Notes under the pieces: model-generated
The model's input: the letters and a program-made list of their open reading frames with translations, nothing else
Databases searched by the model: none
Told to the model about the DNA's origin: nothing
Source: CBFGRU01 sp965651255
Lineage (GTDB): Bacteria > Planctomycetota > Phycisphaerae > Phycisphaerales > SM1A02
Assembly (NCBI GenBank): GCA_965651255.1
Contig: CBFGRU010000129.1
Coordinates: forward strand, 1 to 8,497
Reading direction: 5' to 3'
DNA: 8,497 nt
Position numbers and translations under genes: made by a program
Shown: piece by piece, positions 1-5,972 of the stretch
Position numbering within the stretch: position 1 is the stretch's first letter
Layout: the number at the start of each line of letters is the position of its first letter

Positions 1-99
1 CTTGATTCGCTGAATGGCCTCTTCGCTGGAGTTGGCTTCGACCGTTCCCTTTTGGGGCTTGCCGGAGGAGTTCAGCGCTTCGTAGACGTAAGTGGGCAT
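1..99 (-). CDS. pilC: GspF/PilC-family inner-membrane platform protein, N-terminal fragment
   Basis: Only the first 33 codons are inside the window; the frame runs open off the left edge. The protein begins MPTYVYEALNSSGKPQKGTV and continues with an EANSSEEAIQRIK segment. This is the typical opening of GspF/PilC proteins: a YxYxAxxxxGxxxxGxxxA pattern followed by a helix rich in Glu and Ala. The family forms the cytoplasmic and inner-membrane platform on which the PilB/GspE ATPase acts during pilus or pseudopilus assembly. A GGAG element (117-114 region, minus strand) precedes the ATG at 99. It follows the ATPase gene by 49 nt on the same strand, the usual gspE-gspF order, so co-transcription is likely. 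Type IV pilus versus type II secretion cannot be settled from this fragment; the neighbouring pilT favours pili. Confidence 0.85.
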   Translation of the reverse strand, partial: MPTYVYEALNSSGKPQKGTVEANSSEEAIQRIK

Positions 100-117
100 G
101 TCGGGCTCTCCATGGAG

Positions 118-136
118 CGAACGCAAGGTGCGTTCG
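118..136 (-). promoter_or_regulatory. Perfect intercistronic stem-loop between the ATPase and platform genes
   Basis: An 8-bp perfect inverted repeat (CGAACGCA / TGCGTTCG) closes a 3-nt loop. It sits in the 49-nt gap between the pilB stop (149-151) and the pilC start. No U-run follows on the minus strand, so it does not look like an intrinsic terminator. Immediately downstream is a 10-bp palindrome, CTCCATGGAG (108-117), that contains the Shine-Dalgarno of pilC. It may set mRNA stability or the relative expression of the two genes; that role is inferred. Confidence 0.5.
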
Positions 137-148
137 GTTCATCTTCCA

Positions 149-1903
149 TCATTCTTCGACAATCGTCTCGCGCACGACTTCATCAATCGTCGTCTGGCCT
201 TCGTAGATGGCCAACAGGCCGCTCTCACGCAAGGTGCGCATCCCTTTCTTGCGCGACTCGGCCCGAATTGCCGGTGTCGAGGCACGCTGAACGACCAGCT
301 CACGGATCTCATCATCCATCCGCATGATCTCAAAGATCGCCAGACGCCCTTTGTAACCGCTGTGATTGCATCGCTCACATCCACGACCTCGGTGGAATGT
401 TCGGCCGGCAACATCTGCCGGTCGCAAGGCCAGTTCCATCAACTGTTCTTCAGTCGGCGTGAACTCTTCTTTGCAGTTCAGGCAGATGCGTCGAACCAAT
501 CGCTGGGCGACAATGGCTTCCAGCGTGGCGGTGACAAGGAACGGCTCAAGCCCAAGGTCAAGCAGACGCAGAATCGAACTTGGTGCATCATTCGTGTGCA
601 GCGTGGAGAACACCAGGTGGCCAGTCAGTGACGCCTGGACCGCAATCTGAGCCGTCTCCAAGTCACGGATTTCGCCAACGAGAATGATGTCCGGATCCTG
701 TCGCAGGAACGATCGGAGCAACTTTGCGAACGTCAACTTCTGCTCGACATTGACCTGACACTGAATCAGCCCGTCAATGTCGTACTCGACCGGATCCTCC
801 GCGGTGAGGATTTTGGTCGTCGGTTCATTCAGTTCGCTGAGCCCTGCGTACAGCGTTGTCGTCTTTCCGGACCCGGTCGGCCCGGTGACGATGATGATGC
901 CGTTGGGCTTGGTAATCAGATGCTTGACAGTCTCGTACTCATCATCACGCAGCCCGATCTTGTCCAGACTGAGCGAGACGTTTGAGCGGTCGAGCACACG
1001 CATGACCGCCGATTCGCCAAACATCGTCGGCAGAATACTGACGCGCAGGTCGACGGGATTATTGTTGACGACCAATTCAATGCGACCGTCCTGCGGAAGA
1101 CGACGCTCGGCGATATCAAGATTCGCCATGACCTTAATGCGCGAAATGATCGGCAGCGAAAGATGCTTTGGCGGCGGAATCATTTCGTAGAGCACACCGT
1201 CAATGCGGTATCGCATCTTGAAATCTTCTTCGAACGGCTCGAAATGAATGTCCGAAGCGCGATCCTTGATCGCCTGAAGGAGAACCAGGTTCAGCAGCCG
1301 CTTCACTTTGTTATCGTCTGCGGCTTCGGCCAGGTCAGCCAGGTCAATCGAATCGCCACGCCCCTGAAGCGCCGAGATTGACTCGCTCGATGCTGCCTCA
1401 TCGAGGAGCGTTGAAATCGTCTCTCCATCCTCGCGATACCGAGTTTGAAGGACCTTGTCGATCAGTTCCGGTCTGGCGACGACCGCCTCGACTTTGAACC
1501 CCATTAACAAGCGAAGGTCATCCACCGCGCGGAAGTTATCGGGACTCTTCATCGCGATGATGAGCCGACGCGAAGCGTCATCGTACTGAATCGGCACAAC
1601 CTGATAGGTACGGGCGGATTCCGCTGGAAGCGCTCTCAGCGTGTCATCTTTCAATTCATCCGGACTGAAGGAGACAAACCGCATCCCTGCCTGTCCAGCA
1701 AGCGCTTCGAGTACATCATCGGTTGATACATAGCCGAGCCCGACCAGAAGCTGACCCAGGGGTTGGTCTTTGCGAGTCTTCTGAAGATTCAGAGCTTCCT
1801 GTACCTGATCGCGCGTTACTTTCCCAAGCTTGGTCAAGACGCGACCGATCTTGCGGCCTTTCAATTCCTTCGGGTCGAGTTTGGTGACCTCTTTGAATGC
1901 CAT
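149..1903 (-). CDS. pilB: GspE/PulE/PilB-family assembly ATPase (paralog next to pilC)
   Basis: This 584-residue hexameric motor ATPase powers pilin or pseudopilin polymerisation at the cytoplasmic face. Residues 18-71 hold two 24-residue MshEN-like motifs (KIG...LNLQ at 18-41 and PLG...LAGQ at 48-71), a c-di-GMP-binding fold in characterised homologs. Here the usual Arg of each RLG is Lys or Pro and the spacer is 6 rather than 5 residues. A second N-terminal domain covers about 72-157 and a linker 160-195. The core ATPase has the RASDIHFEP segment (215-223), Walker A GPTGSGKTTT (341-350), Asp box ILTAEDPVEY (365-374), Walker B DPDIILVGEIRD (403-414) and His box GHLVFSTLHTND (428-439). A zinc tetracysteine site is formed by C474, C477, C509 and C512. 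All catalytic elements are intact. The ATG at 1903 has an upstream AAAGG about 10 nt away. The promoter-like site at 2033-2061 suggests it starts its own transcript together with pilC. GspE versus PilB is not separable by motif; pilT nearby favours PilB. Confidence 0.93.
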   Translation of the reverse strand: MAFKEVTKLDPKELKGRKIGRVLTKLGKVTRDQVQEALNLQKTRKDQPLGQLLVGLGYVSTDDVLEALAGQAGMRFVSFSPDELKDDTLRALPAESARTYQVVPIQYDDASRRLIIAMKSPDNFRAVDDLRLLMGFKVEAVVARPELIDKVLQTRYREDGETISTLLDEAASSESISALQGRGDSIDLADLAEAADDNKVKRLLNLVLLQAIKDRASDIHFEPFEEDFKMRYRIDGVLYEMIPPPKHLSLPIISRIKVMANLDIAERRLPQDGRIELVVNNNPVDLRVSILPTMFGESAVMRVLDRSNVSLSLDKIGLRDDEYETVKHLITKPNGIIIVTGPTGSGKTTTLYAGLSELNEPTTKILTAEDPVEYDIDGLIQCQVNVEQKLTFAKLLRSFLRQDPDIILVGEIRDLETAQIAVQASLTGHLVFSTLHTNDAPSSILRLLDLGLEPFLVTATLEAIVAQRLVRRICLNCKEEFTPTEEQLMELALRPADVAGRTFHRGRGCERCNHSGYKGRLAIFEIMRMDDEIRELVVQRASTPAIRAESRKKGMRTLRESGLLAIYEGQTTIDEVVRETIVEE

Positions 1904-1934
1904 TCGGTCTTTACCTTTCGCTGCCGTGTGCTCT

Positions 1935-1967
1935 CGGAGTCGCCGAAGACTCCGCTCGGGCGAGCGG
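1935..1967 (-). promoter_or_regulatory. Two overlapping, mutually exclusive hairpins in the pilB leader
   Basis: Two perfect inverted repeats lie 32-64 nt upstream of the ATG at 1903. One is CGGAGTC / GACTCCG (1935-1941 with 1948-1954, 6-nt loop containing TTCG on the minus strand). The other is CCGCTC / GAGCGG (1952-1957 with 1962-1967, 4-nt loop). They share bases 1952-1954, so the full stems cannot form together. From the predicted transcription start near 2026 the leader would be about 120 nt long. No U-run follows either stem. A leader-based control is possible but unproven. Confidence 0.4.
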
Positions 1968-2032
1968 TACCCAAAGGTCGGACCACAAGTCCTTCACCTC
2001 GACCAACCCTCGATGGTTCGGCCGATGTACCC

Positions 2033-2061
2033 ATTATGGGCCGCAAACCCTACTGCCACAA
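2033..2061 (-). promoter_or_regulatory. Sigma-70-like promoter candidate for pilB-pilC
   Basis: On the minus strand TTGTGG (2061-2056) and CATAAT (2038-2033) are separated by exactly 17 nt. The -10 matches the consensus at 5 of 6 positions and the -35 at 3 of 6. It lies directly after the T-run of the pilT terminator, where a new transcription unit would be expected. Expected start near 2026. Confidence 0.4.
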
Positions 2062-2092
2062 GAAAAAGTGTCCAACCAAATTGATTGGACAC
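2061..2092 (-). terminator. Rho-independent terminator downstream of pilT
   Basis: Read on the minus strand, an 8-bp perfect stem (GTGTCCAA, 9-nt loop, TTGGACAC) spans 2092-2068 and is followed at once by TTTTTCT (2067-2061). It lies 75 nt past the pilT stop codon. Stem plus immediate U-tract is the classic intrinsic-terminator form. It would end the pilB-pilT transcript before the downstream pilB-pilC unit. Confidence 0.7.
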
Positions 2093-2166
2093 ATGGACTT
2101 TGCGATTATTTTGGGCCTCGATGGGCCACATGATGCCTATCACAAATCGAACAGGGAACGGTTAGA

Positions 2167-3279
2167 TCACTCATCACTTGTTTCGTCGTACTCCCGTCGC
2201 CCGACCAGCCCCCCGGCCCGGTGGACCTTTTCTGCCAAATCTCCCGGGTCCTTGCTCTTATCGATCATTTCATCCGCGGCGATCTTCCCGGCGGCATACA
2301 GACTCCACAGATGATCGTCGAGAAGCTGCATACCGAACTTGCGCCCGGTCTGAATGGCGGAGTCGATTCGGAACGTCTTGTTCTCGCGAATCAGGTTCGC
2401 AATCGCGGGGGTCACTACGAGGAACTCATAGCTCGCCACCATGCCGGGTTTGTCGACGCGGGAGAGCAGCACCTGACTCAGAACACAGATAAGCGTTACC
2501 GAGAGCTGCACGCGAATCTGGGCCTGCTGGTTCACCGGGAAGGCGTCGATGATTCGGTTGATCGTACCGGCCGCTCCGGTTGTGTGGAGTGTTGCGAACA
2601 CAAGGTGGCCCGTTTCAGCGGCACGAATCGCAGATTCGATCGTTTCCAGGTCGCGCATTTCGCCGACCAGGATCACGTCCGGGTCCATACGCAACGCTCG
2701 GCGAAGGGCTTCGGAGAAGCTCGGAACGTCGACGCCAACTTCACGCTGGTTTACCACCGACTTCTTGTGATAGTGATAGTACTCAATCGGATCCTCGATC
2801 GTGATGAGGTGGCGATCCATATTGGTGTTGATATGGTCCACCATCGTCGCGAGTGATGTCGTCTTACCCGAACCGGTCGGGCCGGTAACGATGAACAACC
2901 CTCGGGGACGGCGAATCAGTTCCCGACAGATCTTCGGCAAACCGATCTGCTCGAACGAGAGCAGTTTGTTCGGGATCAATCGCAGAACCAGCGAGACGTT
3001 GCCACGCTGCCGGAAGACCGATACGCGGAAGCGGGCCTGGTCGCCGTAAGCAAAACCAAAGTCGCATCCACCCTCTTCCTGCAATTCCTGCTGCGCTCGT
3101 TCTGGCGTGATCGATTTCATCAACGCGACCGTGTCGTCCGGCTCGAGTACTTTGGTATCGAGCGAACGCAGACGACCATGCAAACGCAACGTGGGCTGAC
3201 GGCCGACCGAGAGGTGAAGGTCGCTCGCGCCTTTCGTGATGACCGTATCAAGCAGTCGGTCAATCTGAAGTGTGGACAT
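2167..3279 (-). CDS. pilT: PilT twitching-motility retraction ATPase
   Basis: The 370-residue length matches PilT. This hexameric ATPase depolymerises type IV pili at the inner membrane and so powers twitching, surface sensing and DNA uptake. Visible features in order: ASDLHLSVG near the N-terminus (18-26), Walker A GPTGSGKTTS (133-142), Asp box LITIEDPIEY (158-167), Walker B DPDVILVGEMRD (199-210), His box GHLVFATLHTTG (224-235), and the PilT-specific AIANLIRE segment (292-299). That segment is usually AIRNLIRE; Arg to Ala at its third position is a small departure. The tail ends in an acidic DETSDE. No zinc tetracysteine and no MshEN domain are present, which separates it from the two flanking PilB-type proteins. 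The ATG at 3279 has GAGG 6 nt upstream. It starts 38 nt after the upstream pilB stop and is probably co-transcribed with it. Confidence 0.95.
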   Translation of the reverse strand: MSTLQIDRLLDTVITKGASDLHLSVGRQPTLRLHGRLRSLDTKVLEPDDTVALMKSITPERAQQELQEEGGCDFGFAYGDQARFRVSVFRQRGNVSLVLRLIPNKLLSFEQIGLPKICRELIRRPRGLFIVTGPTGSGKTTSLATMVDHINTNMDRHLITIEDPIEYYHYHKKSVVNQREVGVDVPSFSEALRRALRMDPDVILVGEMRDLETIESAIRAAETGHLVFATLHTTGAAGTINRIIDAFPVNQQAQIRVQLSVTLICVLSQVLLSRVDKPGMVASYEFLVVTPAIANLIRENKTFRIDSAIQTGRKFGMQLLDDHLWSLYAAGKIAADEMIDKSKDPGDLAEKVHRAGGLVGRREYDETSDE

Positions 3280-3284
3280 CGAAT

Positions 3285-3297
3285 ACCTCGCTGAGGT
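3285..3297 (-). promoter_or_regulatory. Small hairpin containing the pilT ribosome binding site
   Basis: On the minus strand ACCTC (3297-3293) and GAGGT (3289-3285) form a perfect 5-bp stem with an AGC loop. The right arm is the GAGG Shine-Dalgarno of pilT, so the hairpin would mask ribosome binding. The stem is short and its effect uncertain. Confidence 0.35.
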
Positions 3298-3317
3298 GGG
3301 TGGGGGTTAGACGTTTT

Positions 3318-5054
3318 TCAGGCGCTGGCACGCTCAAGGTCGCCAACTTCCATTTGCGCAAACTTCACGACTTCTTCGAACGTTGTTTCGCCCTTCAGAA
3401 CCTTGAGTTTTCCGTCGGCAACCAGCGGCCGCATTCCGCTGCGAATCGCGGCAGCGCGGAGTTTCGAAAGCGGAGCACGCTGGAACGCCAATTCGCGAAT
3501 CTCCGAGTTCATCTGCATCATCTCGAACATGGCCTTTCGGCCTTTGAACCCTGTGTTCACACACTGCGTGCATCCGACCGCCTGCATGACATTGCCCTTC
3601 TCGAACTCTTCATCGGTCATGCCAATCAGCCGCATTTCCCAGCGGTCGGGATCGGTCAATTTCTGCTTGCAGTTCTTGCAAAGAACTCGTATCAGACGCT
3701 GCGCCATAATCGCCTGCACCGAGCTCGCTGCGAGATAGGGTTTCACCCCCATGTCCGTCAAGCGGGTAATCGCCGAAGGCGCATCGTTCGTGTGCAGCGT
3801 CGAAAACACGAGGTGGCCGGTCAGTGCGGCCTGAATGGCCACTTCCGCGACCTCGTAGTCACGAATCTCGCCGACCAGAATCACGTTTGGCGCCTGTCGC
3901 AGCATCGCGCGAAGGATCACCGCAAACGTCAGCCCGATACTCTCACGCACCTGGCACTGATTGATCCCCGTGAAGTGATACTCGATCGGATCTTCCGCAG
4001 TGATGATCTTCTTGTCCGGGCGATTCAGAACGTCGAGCGCCGAATACAGCGTCGTCGTCTTTCCTGAGCCCGTGGGCCCGGTGACGAGGAAGATGCCGTT
4101 CGGCCGGCGAATGATCTTGTTGAAGACATCGAGCGAATCCTGCTCGAAGCCAAGGTTCACCAGACCGATCTTCACCGACTCGGCCCGCAGAATACGAAGA
4201 ACGATCGATTCGCCGTGATACGCTGGACATGCGGAAACGCGGAAGTCCACCGTCACTCCGTCGACGGGTAACTTGATGCGGCCGTCCTGAGGAATACGTC
4301 GTTCCGCGATATTCACACCCGCCATCAGCTTCAGGCGCGCGAGCAGCGCCGATTGCATTCGCTTGGGCAGGTTGTCGCGCACATGACACACACCGTCGAT
4401 CCGATATCGCAGAAGAATTCGATCTTCCATCGGCTCGATGTGAATATCGCTCGCCCGGCTCCGAACCGCCTCGGCGATGATTCGATGGGCCAAACGAATG
4501 ATCGGGGCATCGCCCCCTTCAATATCGATGGAGGCGTCAATCGACGTATCAACCGACTTATCGACGGTCACGTCGATCGATTCGGTCACCAGGGATTCCT
4601 CGCCGAACATCGACTTCCCGCCGCTGCCCTGGCCTTCGATGAATCCCTTGATCTGCCGCTTTGATGCGATTGCGGTATCAATCTCGGTGTTCAGGCGAAA
4701 GCGTAACAGGTCGATCAGCTCAAGGTCCCACGGGTCGTGCACCAGCAGTTTCAGCCGGTTCCCCTGCTTGCCCATCGGAAGCACCAGGTGCTTCTTGATG
4801 AGATCATCGGGTATGAGCGTCATGTCGATCCGTGAGTTTGCCTCCGGACGATCGAGGTTGATGAACTCCTTGTCGTACTGCGCAGCCAGCGCCTTGGCGA
4901 TCGCTTCCTCATCGCAAGCACCGGCTTCGACCAAGGCCTCGCCGATCCGCTTTCCTGTCCGGTCAGCAATCTGCTTGGCCTGATCAACCTGTTCAGCGGT
5001 GACGACCTTCCATTCGAGGAGAATCTCACCGATCTTCTTCCGTTTCCGTGCCAT
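3318..5054 (-). CDS. pilB: GspE/PulE/PilB-family assembly ATPase (paralog upstream of pilT)
   Basis: This 578-residue motor ATPase is predicted to drive pilus extension. The frame is open to an ATG at 5105, but the ATG at 5054 has AGGAG at 5-nt spacing (5064-5060) and gives a normal MARKRKKIG opening, so it is preferred. Residues 7-59 fit the MshEN 24-5-24 layout (KIG... at 7-30, RIG...LAAQ at 36-59); the Gln that should close the first motif is A30. A linker at 158-177 carries five xS(I/V)D-type tetrapeptides. The core shows RASDIHIEP (200-208), Walker A GPTGSGKTTT (326-335), ITAEDPIEY (351-359), VILVGEIRD (391-399, catalytic Glu 396), His box GHLVFSTLHTND (413-424) and zinc cysteines 459, 462, 495 and 498. 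The stretch before Walker B reads RQAPN where the family usually has RQDPD, as its paralog at 149-1903 does. It shares an operon with pilT. The two paralogs are clearly divergent outside the motifs, so this is not a recent duplication. Confidence 0.93.
   Translation of the reverse strand: MARKRKKIGEILLEWKVVTAEQVDQAKQIADRTGKRIGEALVEAGACDEEAIAKALAAQYDKEFINLDRPEANSRIDMTLIPDDLIKKHLVLPMGKQGNRLKLLVHDPWDLELIDLLRFRLNTEIDTAIASKRQIKGFIEGQGSGGKSMFGEESLVTESIDVTVDKSVDTSIDASIDIEGGDAPIIRLAHRIIAEAVRSRASDIHIEPMEDRILLRYRIDGVCHVRDNLPKRMQSALLARLKLMAGVNIAERRIPQDGRIKLPVDGVTVDFRVSACPAYHGESIVLRILRAESVKIGLVNLGFEQDSLDVFNKIIRRPNGIFLVTGPTGSGKTTTLYSALDVLNRPDKKIITAEDPIEYHFTGINQCQVRESIGLTFAVILRAMLRQAPNVILVGEIRDYEVAEVAIQAALTGHLVFSTLHTNDAPSAITRLTDMGVKPYLAASSVQAIMAQRLIRVLCKNCKQKLTDPDRWEMRLIGMTDEEFEKGNVMQAVGCTQCVNTGFKGRKAMFEMMQMNSEIRELAFQRAPLSKLRAAAIRSGMRPLVADGKLKVLKGETTFEEVVKFAQMEVGDLERASA
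4524..4583 (-). repeat. Tetrapeptide repeat linker in PilB (12-nt coding period)
   Basis: Residues 158-177 read as five consecutive tetrads: ESID, VTVD, KSVD, TSID, ASID. Each has Ser/Thr at position 2, Ile/Val at position 3 and Asp at position 4. It lies between the second N-terminal domain and the start of the catalytic region (APIIRLAHRI). The other PilB paralog has a linker in the same place but without this periodicity. Function unknown; a flexible acidic hinge is the simplest reading. Confidence 0.75.
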
Positions 5055-5071
5055 TCGTACTCCTGCAACAA

Positions 5072-5091
5072 CCGGCCGGAGCCGGGGCCGG
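5072..5091 (-). promoter_or_regulatory. GC-only hairpin in the pilB leader just before the ribosome binding site
   Basis: CCGGCC (5072-5077) and GGCCGG (5086-5091) form a perfect 6-bp GC stem with an 8-nt loop. It ends 7 nt upstream of the AGGAG of pilB. No T-run follows on either strand. It may influence translation or simply be a GC-rich chance pairing. Confidence 0.35.
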
Positions 5092-5128
5092 CTTGACCGG
5101 GACATTCCGTTCTTGCGGCAAGCCCCTT

Positions 5129-5157
5129 AGTATGCTGACTTACGCCGCCGCATGCAA
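5129..5157 (-). promoter_or_regulatory. Sigma-70-like promoter candidate for pilB-pilT
   Basis: On the minus strand TTGCAT (5157-5152) and CATACT (5134-5129) are 17 nt apart. The match is 3 of 6 for the -35 and 4 of 6 for the -10. The predicted start near 5122 would give a leader of about 68 nt to the ATG at 5054. Its form (TTG box, 17-nt spacer, CATAxT box) is the same as the candidate at 2033-2061. Confidence 0.35.
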
Positions 5158-5163
5158 GCCGCA

Positions 5164-5198
5164 CACGGCAACACCGTGCTGGTTCTTTCATAACCAGC
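5164..5198. repeat. Two overlapping inverted repeats between divergent pilB and coaB
   Basis: CACGG / CCGTG (5164-5168 with 5174-5178, 5-nt loop) is followed by GCTGGTT / AACCAGC (5178-5184 with 5192-5198, 7-nt loop). They share base 5178. They lie upstream of the pilB promoter candidate and about 70 nt before the coaB start. An operator for a dimeric regulator or an RNA stem in a coaB leader are both possible; nothing decides. Confidence 0.4.
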
Positions 5199-5267
5199 TG
5201 CCTCCAACTACCTCCGCCCGGTCGTTCAGACGCCGCGGATCAACAAGTCCACACCGCTGCACTTCGC

Positions 5268-5972
5268 ATGACCGATACCGAACATCCACCGCTGCTCATC
5301 ACCGCCGGCCCGACGCACGAGCCGATCGACGCCGTCCGTTACCTCGGCAACCGATCATCCGGCCGCATGGGCATCGCACTCGCCGAACACGCCGCTCGGC
5401 GCGGCTACCCCGTCACACTTCTCCTCGGCCCGGTTGACATTGAAACGCTTCCGACTCATTCGCACCTGAACATCATCCGGTTCCGAACCGCTGCCGACCT
5501 TCAACACCTGCTCGAAAGCTGCTGGCCTCGCCACATCATCCTCATCATGGCCGCCGCCGTCGCTGACTTTCGCCCGCGCAGCACATCGCCCACTGCCCAC
5601 ACCACCAAGCTCGATCGTCGCCACGGCCCGATCACCCTCACCCTGGATCCCGTCCCCGATCTCCTCCAGCATCTCATCCCCTTCACACACCCGCATCAGC
5701 GCACCATCGGTTTTGCCCTCGAACCCGCACCCACCCTCGAATCGGCCGCCCGCGAAAAACTTCACCGCAAGCGCCTCGATGCCATCATCGCCAATCCGCT
5801 CGAAACCATGGGCGCGGCTGATATCACCGCCCGCCTCCTCCTGCGCGATGGCGCCACCCTCGCTCCGCCGGCAGCCACGCTCTCCAAAGCCGACTTCGCC
5901 GCGTGGATCATCGATCAACTCCCCCGCATCTGCGCTCTGCCTCCCGCATCTGCCGACGCATCACACGCCTAA
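5268..5972 (+). CDS. coaB: Stand-alone phosphopantothenoylcysteine synthetase (CoaB domain)
   Basis: CoaB joins 4'-phosphopantothenate to cysteine using a nucleotide triphosphate, the second step from pantothenate to coenzyme A. Of the 234 residues, the N-terminus has ITAGPT (11-16) followed by EPIDAVR, then NRSSGRMG (28-35), the nucleotide-binding signature of CoaB. AAAVADF (95-101) follows, then a Lys in TTKLDR (K114), GFALEP (148-153) and KRLDAIIAN (168-176), all in the family order. In most bacteria this domain is the C-terminal half of a CoaBC (Dfp) fusion; here the flavin-dependent CoaC decarboxylase half is absent and not adjacent, so it should be encoded elsewhere. No clear Shine-Dalgarno precedes the ATG at 5268, and no better start exists because ITAGPT begins only 10 residues in. 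Codons strongly favour C at third positions, unlike the pilus genes to the left. Its 3' end overlaps the convergent HD gene by 12 bp. Confidence 0.9.
   Translation: MTDTEHPPLLITAGPTHEPIDAVRYLGNRSSGRMGIALAEHAARRGYPVTLLLGPVDIETLPTHSHLNIIRFRTAADLQHLLESCWPRHIILIMAAAVADFRPRSTSPTAHTTKLDRRHGPITLTLDPVPDLLQHLIPFTHPHQRTIGFALEPAPTLESAAREKLHRKRLDAIIANPLETMGAADITARLLLRDGATLAPPAATLSKADFAAWIIDQLPRICALPPASADASHA

Noticed and set aside
1935..1954. Hairpin in the pilB leader as a terminator or attenuator
   Set aside because: No run of U follows it on the minus strand and no leader peptide frame is evident.
2043..2058. Sigma-54-like site (TGGCAG ... TTGC) upstream of pilB
   Set aside because: The GG and GC dinucleotides are 11 nt apart; sigma-54 sites need 10 with little tolerance. 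The overlapping sigma-70-like pair fits better.
2221..2856. 211-codon plus-strand frame opposite pilT
   Set aside because: Antisense shadow of pilT; no domain or ribosome binding site supports it.
3270..4067. 265-codon plus-strand frame opposite pilB
   Set aside because: It is antisense to a well-supported ATPase and has a His/Arg-rich, featureless product.
5055..5105. 17-residue N-terminal extension of PilB starting at 5105
   Set aside because: No Shine-Dalgarno precedes 5105, whereas AGGAG at 5-nt spacing precedes the ATG at 5054, and the MshEN motif begins 7 residues after it.
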